Source: Chryseobacterium sp. G0201 (GTDB taxonomy: Bacteria > Bacteroidota > Bacteroidia > Flavobacteriales > Weeksellaceae). From it: 64,000 nucleotides of DNA. Below, piece after piece: positions 26,085 through 34,131 of this stretch. The position numbers were made by a program, and so were the translations under genes. The stretch's first letter is position 1. Every line of letters begins with the position of its first letter. Location of the stretch: contig NZ_CP033917.1 of NCBI RefSeq assembly GCF_003815655.1, positions 1,426,001 to 1,490,000 on the forward strand, read 5' to 3'. The notes under the pieces are model-generated. The model had not been told where the DNA came from. It did not search any database and saw nothing but the letters and a program-made list of their open reading frames with translations.

Positions 26085-27938
26085 ATGAAAACAAAACTAT
26101 TTTCAATGGCAGTCGTAATGAGCTGTTTTCTTGGAGCTCAGACGAAAAAAGTTCTTTTTATCGGCATCGATGGTTGTCGCGCTGATGTGATGATGTCTTC
26201 CAACACGCCAAACATTCACAGCTTGGTCAACCAATCCATTTATTCTCTGGATGGACTCTGCTCAGCCACCACCTGGAGCGGAAACGGCTGGAGCACGATG
26301 CTTACAGGCGTTTGGCATACAAAACACAATGTTCAGGACAATAATTTTACAAGTCCAAACTATGTTAACTACCCTGATTTTTTAACAAGAGCAGAAACTT
26401 ACAATTCAAATCTAAGAACAATTTCTTTGGCTCACTGGGCTCCGATCAACGATAAAATTATTCAGAATGCAGATGTTCAGACTAATTTAGGAACAGATTT
26501 AGCGGTAAAAAATGCTGCTGTAAGTGCTTTACAAAGTGATAATCCGGATATTTTATTCGTTGATTTCGATGATGTGGATCATGCAGGGCATTCGTATGGT
26601 TTTTCTTCGAATGTGCCGCAATATGTGGCTTCCATGCAGACAACTGACGCTTATATCGGAGAAATTGTCAATGCGATGAAAAATAGATCAACATATAACA
26701 ATGAAGATTGGTTAGTAGTTTTAACAACAGATCATGGAGCTGTAGACAACGGTCATGGAGGAGGAAATCTTTCAGAAAGAGATATTTTTACGATCTATTC
26801 TAATCCGAACTTTACACCTCAACAGATAAGTAAGACAATTATTGATACTGATAAAACATTCAATCAGCTTAATTTTCCTGCAGGAACATTTGCAAAACCA
26901 GCTAATCAAACACCTTTTAATTTTGGTGCAAATCAGGATTTTACAATTGAATTTTGGGTAAAACCTAATGTGAGTTTCTCCAGCGATCCGGTGATGATCA
27001 GTAATAAAAACTGGGCAAATGGAAAAAATAAAGGATTTGTATTTTCAGGATATTCCGGACAGACTTTTAAAATGAATATTGGTGACGGAACCAACAGAAT
27101 CGACCTTGTAGGCGGAAAAATGGAAACCAATCAATGGAAGCATATCGCAGCAACCTTCGACAGAGACGGGCTTGTAACGTTATACGAAGATGGCGCTCCC
27201 GTAACTTTTGCAAAAATGAATACCATTGGAAATATTGATTCCGGACTTCCTTTTACCATAAATCAGGACGGAACGGGTGTTTATAATCTTAATATGGCAG
27301 CTTCATACAAAGATATCAGAGTTTGGAAATCTGCCCTTCCGAATGATGTTCTGGTGAATTGGGCGAATCAGAATATTACCCCTTCTCATCCTTATTATAA
27401 TCAATTACTGGCAAATTATACATGTGATGAAACATCGGGAAATACTTTGGTAGATGCTAGTCCGAATAGCAATAATTCAGCAATTACAGGCTCTCCCGCT
27501 CGTTATCTTGGTACAACTACTAATTTTAAAATATACAATTATCTATCTACGACCAGAGAAACGGATCACTTACCCACTGTTTTAAACTGGATGTGTATTC
27601 CTGTTCAACCTTCTTGGGGAATAGATGGAGTGAATAGAATCCCTGTTTGCACAAACGGAAATTTAGCAACTAAAGACATACAAACTCCAACGAATGATTT
27701 TGTTATTTATCCGAATCCTGCTAGTCAGAGTATTAATGTAAAATTCAAATCTGATGACAAAGAAGTAAAAGTTGAGATCATTGATACAAAAGGGTCGATT
27801 GTTTCATCCAAAAAAATCAATTCCTCCAATGGAAATTTCGATGAAAAACTGAATTTAGAAAGCCTTTCTAATGGAGTTTATTTCATTAAAATTAACGGAA
27901 CTAAAAAATCACTTTCAAAAACATTTATCAAAAAATAA
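26085..27938 (+). CDS. T9SS-secreted alkaline-phosphatase-superfamily enzyme with LamG domain
   Basis: 617 aa: signal peptide (cleavage near GAQ), a type I phosphodiesterase/phosphatase domain (about 20-250), a LamG/concanavalin-like domain (about 275-440), and a C-terminal type A sorting domain for type IX secretion (DFVIYPNPASQSINVKF; NGVYFIKING). Metal ligands fit the superfamily: D29 in IGIDGCRAD, the nucleophile in ATTWSG (T62 or T63), DDVDHAGHSYG, TTDHGAVDNGHGG. The closest relatives are nucleotide pyrophosphatase or phosphonoacetate-hydrolase-like enzymes. It stands 267 nt after the phosphonatase gene, with its own leader. A role in releasing phosphate or phosphonate outside the cell is inference. 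Confidence 0.87.
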   Translation: MKTKLFSMAVVMSCFLGAQTKKVLFIGIDGCRADVMMSSNTPNIHSLVNQSIYSLDGLCSATTWSGNGWSTMLTGVWHTKHNVQDNNFTSPNYVNYPDFLTRAETYNSNLRTISLAHWAPINDKIIQNADVQTNLGTDLAVKNAAVSALQSDNPDILFVDFDDVDHAGHSYGFSSNVPQYVASMQTTDAYIGEIVNAMKNRSTYNNEDWLVVLTTDHGAVDNGHGGGNLSERDIFTIYSNPNFTPQQISKTIIDTDKTFNQLNFPAGTFAKPANQTPFNFGANQDFTIEFWVKPNVSFSSDPVMISNKNWANGKNKGFVFSGYSGQTFKMNIGDGTNRIDLVGGKMETNQWKHIAATFDRDGLVTLYEDGAPVTFAKMNTIGNIDSGLPFTINQDGTGVYNLNMAASYKDIRVWKSALPNDVLVNWANQNITPSHPYYNQLLANYTCDETSGNTLVDASPNSNNSAITGSPARYLGTTTNFKIYNYLSTTRETDHLPTVLNWMCIPVQPSWGIDGVNRIPVCTNGNLATKDIQTPTNDFVIYPNPASQSINVKFKSDDKEVKVEIIDTKGSIVSSKKINSSNGNFDEKLNLESLSNGVYFIKINGTKKSLSKTFIKK

Positions 27939-27975
27939 AAACTTTTCAATTCATATCATTAGTAGATTTAATTTT

Positions 27976-28020
27976 GATCTTAGAACGAGGAGAGCATTTT
28001 CCAAGTTCTAAGATCTTTTA
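27976..28020. terminator. convergent terminator
   Basis: Perfect 11-bp stem GATCTTAGAAC / GTTCTAAGATC followed by TTTTATTTTTT on the plus strand, between the secreted phosphatase gene and the ABC permease of the opposite strand. Confidence 0.85.
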
Positions 28021-28024
28021 TTTT

Positions 28025-29398
28025 TTAAAATATTTGATATACAGGTACTCCCGAAAAATAACTTGAAAAGATAATTATCATGATAATTTCAACTAAAAGA
28101 TAATCTTTCACATAAGTTACATAAGCCAATTGAAACAAAAACAGGAATAAAAGTTTAAATATGATAAATAAGCTTATTTCTAAAGATGTATAATCCAATA
28201 CAGGAATTACTACTACAACATACACTAAAAACAGTAAAAACTTCGACAAAATAAACATGAATGACGAATATCCTGAAATTTTTTCGGCATAAAATGTATT
28301 ATTGGTGTATTTTCCGGCAAGATAGTTCTGATTAAGAGGAAGCAATGTTATAAATACTGCCGCAATGATCAAAGTTTTTAATTCTCCATGTGTGAAAAAA
28401 GCCAAAATCCATAAAACCAATGCTATTAATTTCAAATTTTTACTGATAGAATTACTCAAAAGGAAAAACTCTGCCTTTAATAAAGATATTAAATTAAATG
28501 ATGAAACAGAAGCTATCGGGTGATACGCTCTTTCTTTTACTGAAGATATATTTTCTTCTTTTTTTGCCGTTATTGGGGCTTGCTCTGTTTTGCGTACTAC
28601 AGCATATCTTTTAAACAAAAAAGAACCCAACAGCACAATTATAAGCGAAATTGGAAATAAGTAAAATTTACTCAACCAGCTTTTAGGATTAATAAAATTT
28701 TCAAAATTCACATATTGCACGTCTTTATATTTTATCTTTCCTAAGATGAACGAATCTTTATGTTTAACTTCAACATGAGAAAAATTATTCATCAATTCCT
28801 GAATTCCGGTGATATCTAAAATATGCCTAATGTTATTGTTATAAATGAAAATCATAAATACAAAGTAAAGGATATATTTAAAAAATTTTACATCAACCAA
28901 GTAATCGATCAACACACAAACAGACGCCAAAAAAAATAGATAAGGAACCGTAAAATACAAGAACGGTATCAGGTATAAAACTAAATTATAACTCTGATAA
29001 TTGATAACAAGAATTATAATTTCAAGCATAAAAGCCAATATTGTAAGGTAAAAAAATAATGAAACAACCTTATACATCAACAATTGAAAGTTCGATTGTA
29101 TTGACAATCGAAAATTAGCATAAGTATTATTACTAAATTCTCTTTTTTTAATGTTTTGACTAATAAAAATTGTCAATAAGGAGAATATCGCATTAATATA
29201 TACTGGAGTCAGATTACTTATCCAAACTAAATTTAATACACCTGTATAGTCTCCAACGGTGAATGTAACATAGTCTGATTTAGGATTTGGAATAATAAAA
29301 AATCCCAAAATCATGATAATGACTAAAATATATTTAAAATAAGTATGTTTAAAAAATAATTTAAGGTTATATAGAGATATCAATGGTAATGCTTTCAT
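28025..29398 (-). CDS. ABC transporter permease of peptide cassette A
   Basis: 457 aa with roughly ten to twelve hydrophobic segments, in two halves around a basic, Lys/Glu-rich middle (near residue 275-295). No clear family motif; its size and the gene right before it (an ABC ATPase, 8 nt away) identify it as the membrane partner. Last gene of a five-gene unit (peptide, SdpA-like, SdpB-like, ATPase, permease). It may export the peptide or protect the producer from it. By analogy, the YknWXYZ ABC system protects Bacillus from SDP toxin, but sequence relation is not implied. Confidence 0.82.
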   Translation of the reverse strand: MKALPLISLYNLKLFFKHTYFKYILVIIMILGFFIIPNPKSDYVTFTVGDYTGVLNLVWISNLTPVYINAIFSLLTIFISQNIKKREFSNNTYANFRLSIQSNFQLLMYKVVSLFFYLTILAFMLEIIILVINYQSYNLVLYLIPFLYFTVPYLFFLASVCVLIDYLVDVKFFKYILYFVFMIFIYNNNIRHILDITGIQELMNNFSHVEVKHKDSFILGKIKYKDVQYVNFENFINPKSWLSKFYLFPISLIIVLLGSFLFKRYAVVRKTEQAPITAKKEENISSVKERAYHPIASVSSFNLISLLKAEFFLLSNSISKNLKLIALVLWILAFFTHGELKTLIIAAVFITLLPLNQNYLAGKYTNNTFYAEKISGYSSFMFILSKFLLFLVYVVVVIPVLDYTSLEISLFIIFKLLFLFLFQLAYVTYVKDYLLVEIIMIIIFSSYFSGVPVYQIF

Positions 29399-29406
29399 AA
29401 AAAATC

Positions 29407-30147
29407 TTATTTCGCGAAATATTCAAATGCTTTTTCCAGATTCAAAGAGTTTTGCGACACCGAATTTCCAAGCCCGGAAACAGCTTCAGGAATTAATTGA
29501 TCAACGGTATCAGAAAAACTTATTTGTCCGTTTCGGAGAACGATAATATTGTCAACATATTTTTCAATCTCATAAATATTGTGAGATGAAACAATGACAA
29601 TTGAATTATCTGATATTTTTTTGATAAGCTCATAGAAATTTATTCTTTCGATAGGATCCAGGGCACTTGTAGGCTCATCAAGAATCAAAACTTTTGGATC
29701 ATTTACTAAAGCCAATGACAAGGCAACTCTCTGCTGAGTTCCTCCTGAAAGATTTTTCACATTCGTATCTTTCGTATGTTGAATATTGAAAAATTCGAGA
29801 ACATTCGGTATATTTTCCTTTAAAGTTTTTGAACTTACTCCTTTCAGCATTCCGAAATACATTAGATTTTGTGTGACCGTCAGATCCGGAATTAATCCAA
29901 AATTCTGAGGCATATAACTCAAATCTTTTCTAAGAATTAACGGATTTTTCACAACATCTATATTATTATAACTTAAGCTTCCCTTTTGAGGTTTTGTAAG
30001 AGTGGATATCACATTCAATAAAGTTGTTTTTCCTGCACCATTTAGACCCAGAATACCATACACTCCTTGTTTCAGCGATAAATTGATGTTTTGCAGTATG
30101 GTTTTATTGTTAATTTTATAATTAACATTATTCAGCGATATACTCAT
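29407..30147 (-). CDS. ABC transporter ATP-binding protein of peptide cassette A
   Basis: 246 aa, one nucleotide-binding domain. Walker A GLNGAGKTT (34-42), Q loop near YMPQNFGLIP, signature NLSGGTQQR, Walker B VLILDEPTSALD, and the switch His in SSHNIYEIE. The short LxPEAVSG tail is typical of ABC-2-type antibiotic/bacteriocin resistance or export systems. Its start overlaps the end of the HTTM gene by 20 nt, so the two are translationally coupled, and it is followed 8 nt later by the permease. Confidence 0.93.
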   Translation of the reverse strand: MSISLNNVNYKINNKTILQNINLSLKQGVYGILGLNGAGKTTLLNVISTLTKPQKGSLSYNNIDVVKNPLILRKDLSYMPQNFGLIPDLTVTQNLMYFGMLKGVSSKTLKENIPNVLEFFNIQHTKDTNVKNLSGGTQQRVALSLALVNDPKVLILDEPTSALDPIERINFYELIKKISDNSIVIVSSHNIYEIEKYVDNIIVLRNGQISFSDTVDQLIPEAVSGLGNSVSQNSLNLEKAFEYFAK

Positions 30148-31015
30148 TTCTTTTAAAATATTTTAATTCTAATATTAGTTTTGGTTGAAAGGCTATTACA
30201 TTAAGAATAATCATCACGATCCCAAAAGTATAAAGATTAATAACTAGGATAATTATTATGTGTGTTATAATAATGTAAAGCAAGGCTACATTTTTTGTTA
30301 TTTTATTATAGATAAGAACAGGATAAAACAGCTCAAAAATGACGATACTGAGCGAAATTATTTGAAATAAGAAAGGAATCGTTGTTGCAATAAATGCTGT
30401 AAGAATATTTACGTTTGTGTATGTTGAGACCAAATACCAGATCGCGTCTCCCGTATACCAATTGTTTCCCATCGCTTTTCCAAGTCCCGAAAAGAAGTAG
30501 ATAACACAAAGTTGTAATTGTAAAAGCCTTATTGCAAAAGAATAGATGATCTTATTATACTTTGAATCAATACATAATAATACATTGATGAAAAGCGAAA
30601 AGCTGATCATATAATCTGCTCCGTAAGAAAACGAGTAACTGCTCGCCACCAAAGCACTATGTATAATTAGAACCACTATAGCAAATATAAGTCTGTAATA
30701 ATTCATCAAAATAAATAAAAACGAACAAATATATAGCGCAATTACTATTGCTAACGAGTATTCATACTGCAAACCGATTTTCTCAAATGCATCAGTTATA
30801 AATGTTAATCTGAACTTATCATCTCTGATTAAAAAGTCATTAATGCCATGATTAATTACTCCATTCTTACCATATATATTATAAATATCTGGTAAAATCG
30901 ACAAGATATTTAATAACCCAAAGATAGAGATGGCGATGATGAATATGTTTTTCTTTTCTAGATTTTTATGATATCCGAAAAAAAATGTATTAATTTTATT
31001 TAGAACTGCATCCAT
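30128..31015 (-). CDS. SdpB/HTTM-like polytopic membrane protein, cassette A
   Basis: 295 aa, about eight membrane segments. The core FFSGLGKAMGNNWYTGDAIW (K180 and the following Trp/Tyr-Trp) and the upstream SFSYGADYMISFSLF match the horizontally transferred transmembrane (HTTM) domain, the fold of vitamin-K-dependent gamma-carboxylase and of SdpB. SdpB is needed, with SdpA, to mature the Bacillus SDP peptide toxin. The homologue in cassette B has FFAGFDKLLGINWWNGESIW and FSYGADFFTSMSLF. One nt after the SdpA-like stop, overlapping the ATPase by 20 nt. Family membership is seen; the maturation role is inferred. Confidence 0.82.
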   Translation of the reverse strand: MDAVLNKINTFFFGYHKNLEKKNIFIIAISIFGLLNILSILPDIYNIYGKNGVINHGINDFLIRDDKFRLTFITDAFEKIGLQYEYSLAIVIALYICSFLFILMNYYRLIFAIVVLIIHSALVASSYSFSYGADYMISFSLFINVLLCIDSKYNKIIYSFAIRLLQLQLCVIYFFSGLGKAMGNNWYTGDAIWYLVSTYTNVNILTAFIATTIPFLFQIISLSIVIFELFYPVLIYNKITKNVALLYIIITHIIIILVINLYTFGIVMIILNVIAFQPKLILELKYFKRNEYIAE

Positions 31016-31016
31016 A

Positions 31017-31568
31017 TCAATTTTTATTAATGTTGTAAACAGTGCTTTCTTCTATTCTAATAGGTTTTCCCTTTTGTATTTCATCTAAAGAAGGAAATTC
31101 TTTTTTAACAATGGAAACATCCATATGATTAATATTGGGATTAAGAGTGAATAACCTCACGGACATAGACTGAATGACTCTATTTCTAAATCCTTCATTT
31201 TCCAGCTGTCCTCCTAATATTGTAAATACACTATTTATTTTAAATTTTGATTCGAATGTTTTTCCGGGTAAATCAACAGGAATATTGTTATTCCTAAAGA
31301 TTATTTTAGTTTGTTTATTAGATGCATTTGGTGAATAATATTCATATCCTCTTTCTATACCTGTATAGTATGCGTAATTTCTCATACCGGTTTGTATAAA
31401 ATCAGGAGTATTTAAGTATTCCAAACAATCTATAAATTTTTTCCCGTACGTATTCAGAGTTGAATAAGTAGAGATTTTCCATGTTTTAATAATCTGAATA
31501 TTTATTATAAATGATGAGAAAACATGAAAAAGCAGCACCGATATTAAAAAGATTTTTAATGTTTTCAT
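31017..31568 (-). CDS. SdpA-like membrane-anchored protein, cassette A
   Basis: 183 aa with the start at ATG 31568 (MKTLKIFLISVLLFHVF). An ORF start at 31631 is possible on paper, but the terminator-like hairpin at 31577-31607 lies inside that extension. One N-terminal membrane segment, then an extracytoplasmic domain with YTGIERGYEYYSPNAS and FPSLDEIQKGKPIRI. The partner in cassette B is 187 aa with YTGLETGYGFFGTNVS and FPSLKDYANGK, so the two are clear homologues. Size, anchor and position before the SdpB-like gene match SdpA. Sequence similarity to SdpA itself is not something I can confirm by eye. Confidence 0.75.
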   Translation of the reverse strand: MKTLKIFLISVLLFHVFSSFIINIQIIKTWKISTYSTLNTYGKKFIDCLEYLNTPDFIQTGMRNYAYYTGIERGYEYYSPNASNKQTKIIFRNNNIPVDLPGKTFESKFKINSVFTILGGQLENEGFRNRVIQSMSVRLFTLNPNINHMDVSIVKKEFPSLDEIQKGKPIRIEESTVYNINKN

Positions 31569-31576
31569 AAAGCTAT

Positions 31577-31607
31577 AAAAAAAAGAGGCTAATAAATTAT
31601 TAGCCTC
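31577..31607 (-). terminator. hairpin between peptide A and its maturation genes
   Basis: On the minus strand, GAGGCTAATA / TATTAGCCTC (perfect 10-bp stem, 3-nt loop) is followed by eight T: a strong rho-independent terminator just 24 nt after the peptide stop and 9 nt before the SdpA-like ATG. Partial read-through would give much more peptide mRNA than maturation mRNA. Confidence 0.88.
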
Positions 31608-31631
31608 ATAGATTGAATAATTTTGAAACAA

Positions 31632-31844
31632 TTACTTTGTTACAGTAGTTGTTGTTCCTGTATAAACATATTCTGATGTCCAGAATGTCCATTCTTTACC
31701 TTTTGCTACCGCAGCTGTAGATGAACTTGCTGCTTGAACTGAAACTTTTTCAGAAGAAATGTTCTGAGGATTAGCACTTGCTAATGTAAATGTACCTGCT
31801 GAGAATGCAACGATTAATGCTGCTGCTACTAAATGCTTTTTCAT
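31632..31844 (-). CDS. small secreted peptide precursor, cassette A
   Basis: 70 aa. A good signal peptide (MKKHLVAAALIVAFSAGTF...) with likely cleavage after LASA, leaving about 46 residues. The mature part opens with NPQNISSEKVSVQ, has a Ser/Ala-rich stretch, then an aromatic cluster EWTFWTSEYVY and ends TGTTTTVTK. No Cys, so it cannot have the SDP-type disulfide. It is the first gene of cassette A, and a terminator hairpin separates it from the SdpA-like gene. By position it is the SdpC-like toxin or signal; that function is inferred. Confidence 0.72.
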   Translation of the reverse strand: MKKHLVAAALIVAFSAGTFTLASANPQNISSEKVSVQAASSSTAAVAKGKEWTFWTSEYVYTGTTTTVTK

Positions 31845-31960
31845 TTTAATAAATTTTTAATGGTTATTTTTCTAGTTTGTTTTTTCGGGTAGCCCCTTAT
31901 GTTTTGTTTTTAGAGTCACAAAATATCAAAATCTCTCATAAAAGCGCTTTTATATTTTTC

Positions 31961-32809
31961 TTATGGCACCAATTCTATGGATTCATTATTGGCACCAATC
32001 ATTTTTTTTATTATTTCTTCCTGATCTCTTAATTTCTGTCCTAAAGTTTTACCTCCCTCACCCACTTCATTTAACTCCTCTGATGTGTATTTAGTTCTAA
32101 CTTGAGCTAACGGACTTGTCTTAAAATCTGTAAACATTTCATTAAACTTCTGCTTGTTTACAACGAGATCTTTTTTGTTCTTTAGCCTTTCGTTCAGGCT
32201 TAATTCATTGTATTTTTCTATGTTTTTGATACCTGCCAACTCCCATAAAAAGTTTTTATTTTCATCTTCAATTTTAACTATTAAACCTGGTAATCCGTAA
32301 AACTTATAGGGTCCGTCCTGAATTGGAATATCCGGAGTAAACCAAGCTACCCACTTTCTTCCCCAAGCTGTTGCTGTTGCCTTCTGAATCTTATATTTTT
32401 CGAATGTGCTTACTCCTTTTTCATTTAAAATTTTCCAGTTTATTTTGTCTGTTTCAGGGTAAGTAATGTAGTCACTCAATATTAAGTCTGTATATTTTAT
32501 TTCATAAGTTGGATAAATCTTTTGAACCTTATACATGAACTTCGGATTCTTAAAAAACTTAGACAAATCAATTTGTACACCCGTTTTTTTCATTTTTTCA
32601 ATATTACTTTCAATAATTGAATCTTGAGACACAGAAAAATAATCTCTATAAATAGATTTCTGTTTTGTAATATCTAAGATTGTTAATTCTTTTTCTACTC
32701 TTGAAGAGTCTTTATTTGGTTTATAAGAAAACTCATAAAAGAATCTGCGAGCCTGCGCATTAGTAAATACGTAAAGAATTATTAAAAGTATTGAAAGGTT
32801 CTTCTTCAT
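31961..32809 (-). CDS. GLPGLI family protein
   Basis: 282 aa, signal peptide (cleavage near NAQA), then the GLPGLI family: YKFYGLPGLIVKIED at about residue 185 gives the family its name, and TAWGRKWVAWFTPDIPIQDGPY precedes it. Function unknown; family members in Bacteroidota often stand beside TonB-type receptors and are presumed periplasmic or outer-membrane linked. This one lies on the same strand as cassette A, 116 nt upstream of the peptide gene, with a paralogue at 44386. Whether it belongs to the peptide system is unclear. Confidence 0.9.
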   Translation of the reverse strand: MKKNLSILLIILYVFTNAQARRFFYEFSYKPNKDSSRVEKELTILDITKQKSIYRDYFSVSQDSIIESNIEKMKKTGVQIDLSKFFKNPKFMYKVQKIYPTYEIKYTDLILSDYITYPETDKINWKILNEKGVSTFEKYKIQKATATAWGRKWVAWFTPDIPIQDGPYKFYGLPGLIVKIEDENKNFLWELAGIKNIEKYNELSLNERLKNKKDLVVNKQKFNEMFTDFKTSPLAQVRTKYTSEELNEVGEGGKTLGQKLRDQEEIIKKMIGANNESIELVP

Positions 32810-33221
32810 TTTCAGGTTGTAATTAGTTTTTCTTTGATTCAGCCAAATTATATGATAATATTCACATATGCAAGAGATAAAACGATTTTTTTTAATAAAT
32901 TTCTCTAATTTGTGATTTTAATTCATATTTTATATCACATAAAAATGAATTAAATAAAAATAAATAATAATAAAAATCCCTATTTAAAAGCATTAAACAG
33001 GCATTCTAGAATTAAAAACATTATTTAAATATCAAATAATTGTGATAAATATTAACTTTTAAATAAATTTTCATTTACTTTATGAACTATTTTATCAAAC
33101 AATAGTGATTTTAAATTCAAAAAAAAACAACTTAATTAAGTATCATTTAAAATAAAAGTCGGAAATGCCGAAACAGCGACTCAAAAAACTGAAAGTAGGC
33201 AGAATCAAAAATTTTAATACC
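32810..33221. other. AT-rich divergent region between GLPGLI gene and cassette B
   Basis: No gene seen apart from the cassette B leader at its right end. The left side holds a weak promoter-like ATAATTTG for the GLPGLI gene (minus strand, about 32850). The right end, 33157-33201, can fold as a pseudoknot described separately. Confidence 0.55.
33157..33201 (+). promoter_or_regulatory. candidate pseudoknot in the leader of peptide B
   Basis: P1: AGTCG (33157-33161) with CGACT (33177-33181). In the loop, TGCC (33166-33169) can pair with GGCA at 33198-33201 beyond an A-rich linker. The same plan and the same words GCCGAAA and AGTAGGC occur at 62120-62151 before the small membrane protein gene. 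The nearby ATG at 33164-33167 region (frame of a longer ORF from 33165) falls in this structure and is rejected as start. Confidence 0.5.
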
Positions 33222-33527
33222 ATGAAAAAAATTGCAATCTTATCTTCAGTCGCCTTAGCGATGCTTATTGGCTACTCATTCACCAACGGAAATTCAAACA
33301 AACTTCAAAAATTAGACATCAGCTCTACAAGTAAAGCAACATCTGTAAAAGAAAAAGAGCTGATCGGCTCGGTCGTTATTATTTTTGTAGTAGATGGAAG
33401 TTCTGCAACGGCTTGGCCAGGTACAACATTTCCGGGAGGCACATATCCGGGAACTGTTTTTGCACCCCAAACCGGAACAGAAACATCTCAAGAGACAAAG
33501 CTTCAAAACTTAGTAAAAAACTACTAA
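33222..33527 (+). CDS. small secreted peptide precursor, cassette B
   Basis: 101 aa from ATG 33222 (MKKIAILSSVALAML, a signal sequence); the ATG at 33165 would put 19 basic residues in front of the signal and is rejected. After the signal (to about YSFTNG) there is a Lys/Ser-rich stretch, a hydrophobic patch ELIGSVVIIFVVDG, and then a Pro/Gly/Thr repeat: AWPGTTFPGGTYPGTVFAP. No Cys. A hairpin follows, then the SdpA-like and SdpB-like genes. By position the toxin/signal precursor of cassette B. It shares no clear sequence with peptide A beyond signal, size and a Thr/Gly-rich end. Confidence 0.7.
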   Translation: MKKIAILSSVALAMLIGYSFTNGNSNKLQKLDISSTSKATSVKEKELIGSVVIIFVVDGSSATAWPGTTFPGGTYPGTVFAPQTGTETSQETKLQNLVKNY

Positions 33528-33534
33528 AATCTAA

Positions 33535-33565
33535 TAGCCCATACTCACCATATGGGCTAATTTTA
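33535..33565 (+). terminator. hairpin between peptide B and its maturation genes
   Basis: TAGCCCATA / TATGGGCTA, perfect 9-bp stem with a 7-nt loop, then ATTTTACC. It sits 8 nt after the peptide stop and ends 8 nt before the SdpA-like ATG, the same position as the stronger hairpin in cassette A. Confidence 0.8.
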
Positions 33566-33567
33566 CC

Positions 33568-34131
33568 ATGAAAAAACAATTATACTTTACAAAAAGTTTA
33601 GTAGTAATTTTTATTGTGTTACTATCATCAATAAAAACAACACTAGACAGCTATCACAGCTATTACAAAGACACAAAAAAAGGCCAGCTCTCCGCTGCAT
33701 GCGATAACATTTACAGCTTTAAGCCCTTACGGGTTTTTACCTCTTACACCGGTCTTGAAACGGGTTACGGGTTTTTCGGAACCAACGTATCAAGCGATTT
33801 TGCCCTTTCCTACGAACTATACGACTCTTCTAAAAAGAAAGTTGCCCGTCATAATTTTAAACTTGATTCTAATGAAGGTAGTCTCAGATTCATGTCTATG
33901 AACAGATTATTTTTAGAAAGATTGACAGAAAGCAGCGATAATGAATTATTCAAAAAATACATCGAAATCGTAATGACCGAAATATCAAAATATATTTATA
34001 AAAAATACAACGGAAAATATTCCGTAAATCTTAAGGTATATCTATACAATTTCCCAAGTTTAAAGGATTACGCAAACGGAAAAGTACAGACAGAGCTATT
34101 TTTATTAGACGAAATGAATTACAAAAGATGA
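33568..34131 (+). CDS. SdpA-like membrane-anchored protein, cassette B
   Basis: 187 aa; one N-terminal membrane anchor (LVVIFIVLLSSI), then a soluble domain. Shares YTGxExGYxFFxxNVS and FPSLxxYxxGK with the cassette A protein and the same length. A Cys (C45, in SAACDNIY) and TSYTGLETGYGF are the main features. Overlaps the next gene by 4 nt (ATGA). Same inferred role as the cassette A copy. Confidence 0.75.
   Translation: MKKQLYFTKSLVVIFIVLLSSIKTTLDSYHSYYKDTKKGQLSAACDNIYSFKPLRVFTSYTGLETGYGFFGTNVSSDFALSYELYDSSKKKVARHNFKLDSNEGSLRFMSMNRLFLERLTESSDNELFKKYIEIVMTEISKYIYKKYNGKYSVNLKVYLYNFPSLKDYANGKVQTELFLLDEMNYKR

Noticed and set aside
30128..31015. DoxX-like or ordinary transporter reading of the HTTM proteins
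   Set aside because: The conserved FSYGAD and GxxKxxxxxWxxGxxIW motifs fit HTTM/SdpB better; DoxX is shorter (about 130 aa).
31569..31631. Longer start for the cassette A SdpA-like gene
   Set aside because: This stretch contains a strong terminator hairpin with T8 and the remaining protein from 31568 matches the cassette B protein in length and starts with a membrane anchor.
33157..33201. preQ1-I riboswitch
   Set aside because: The A-rich linker and pseudoknot plan are similar, but the conserved loop and tail bases are not those of preQ1-I and the downstream gene is not a queuosine gene.
33165..33221. Longer start for peptide B
   Set aside because: It puts a basic extension before the signal peptide and lies in the pseudoknot-like leader.
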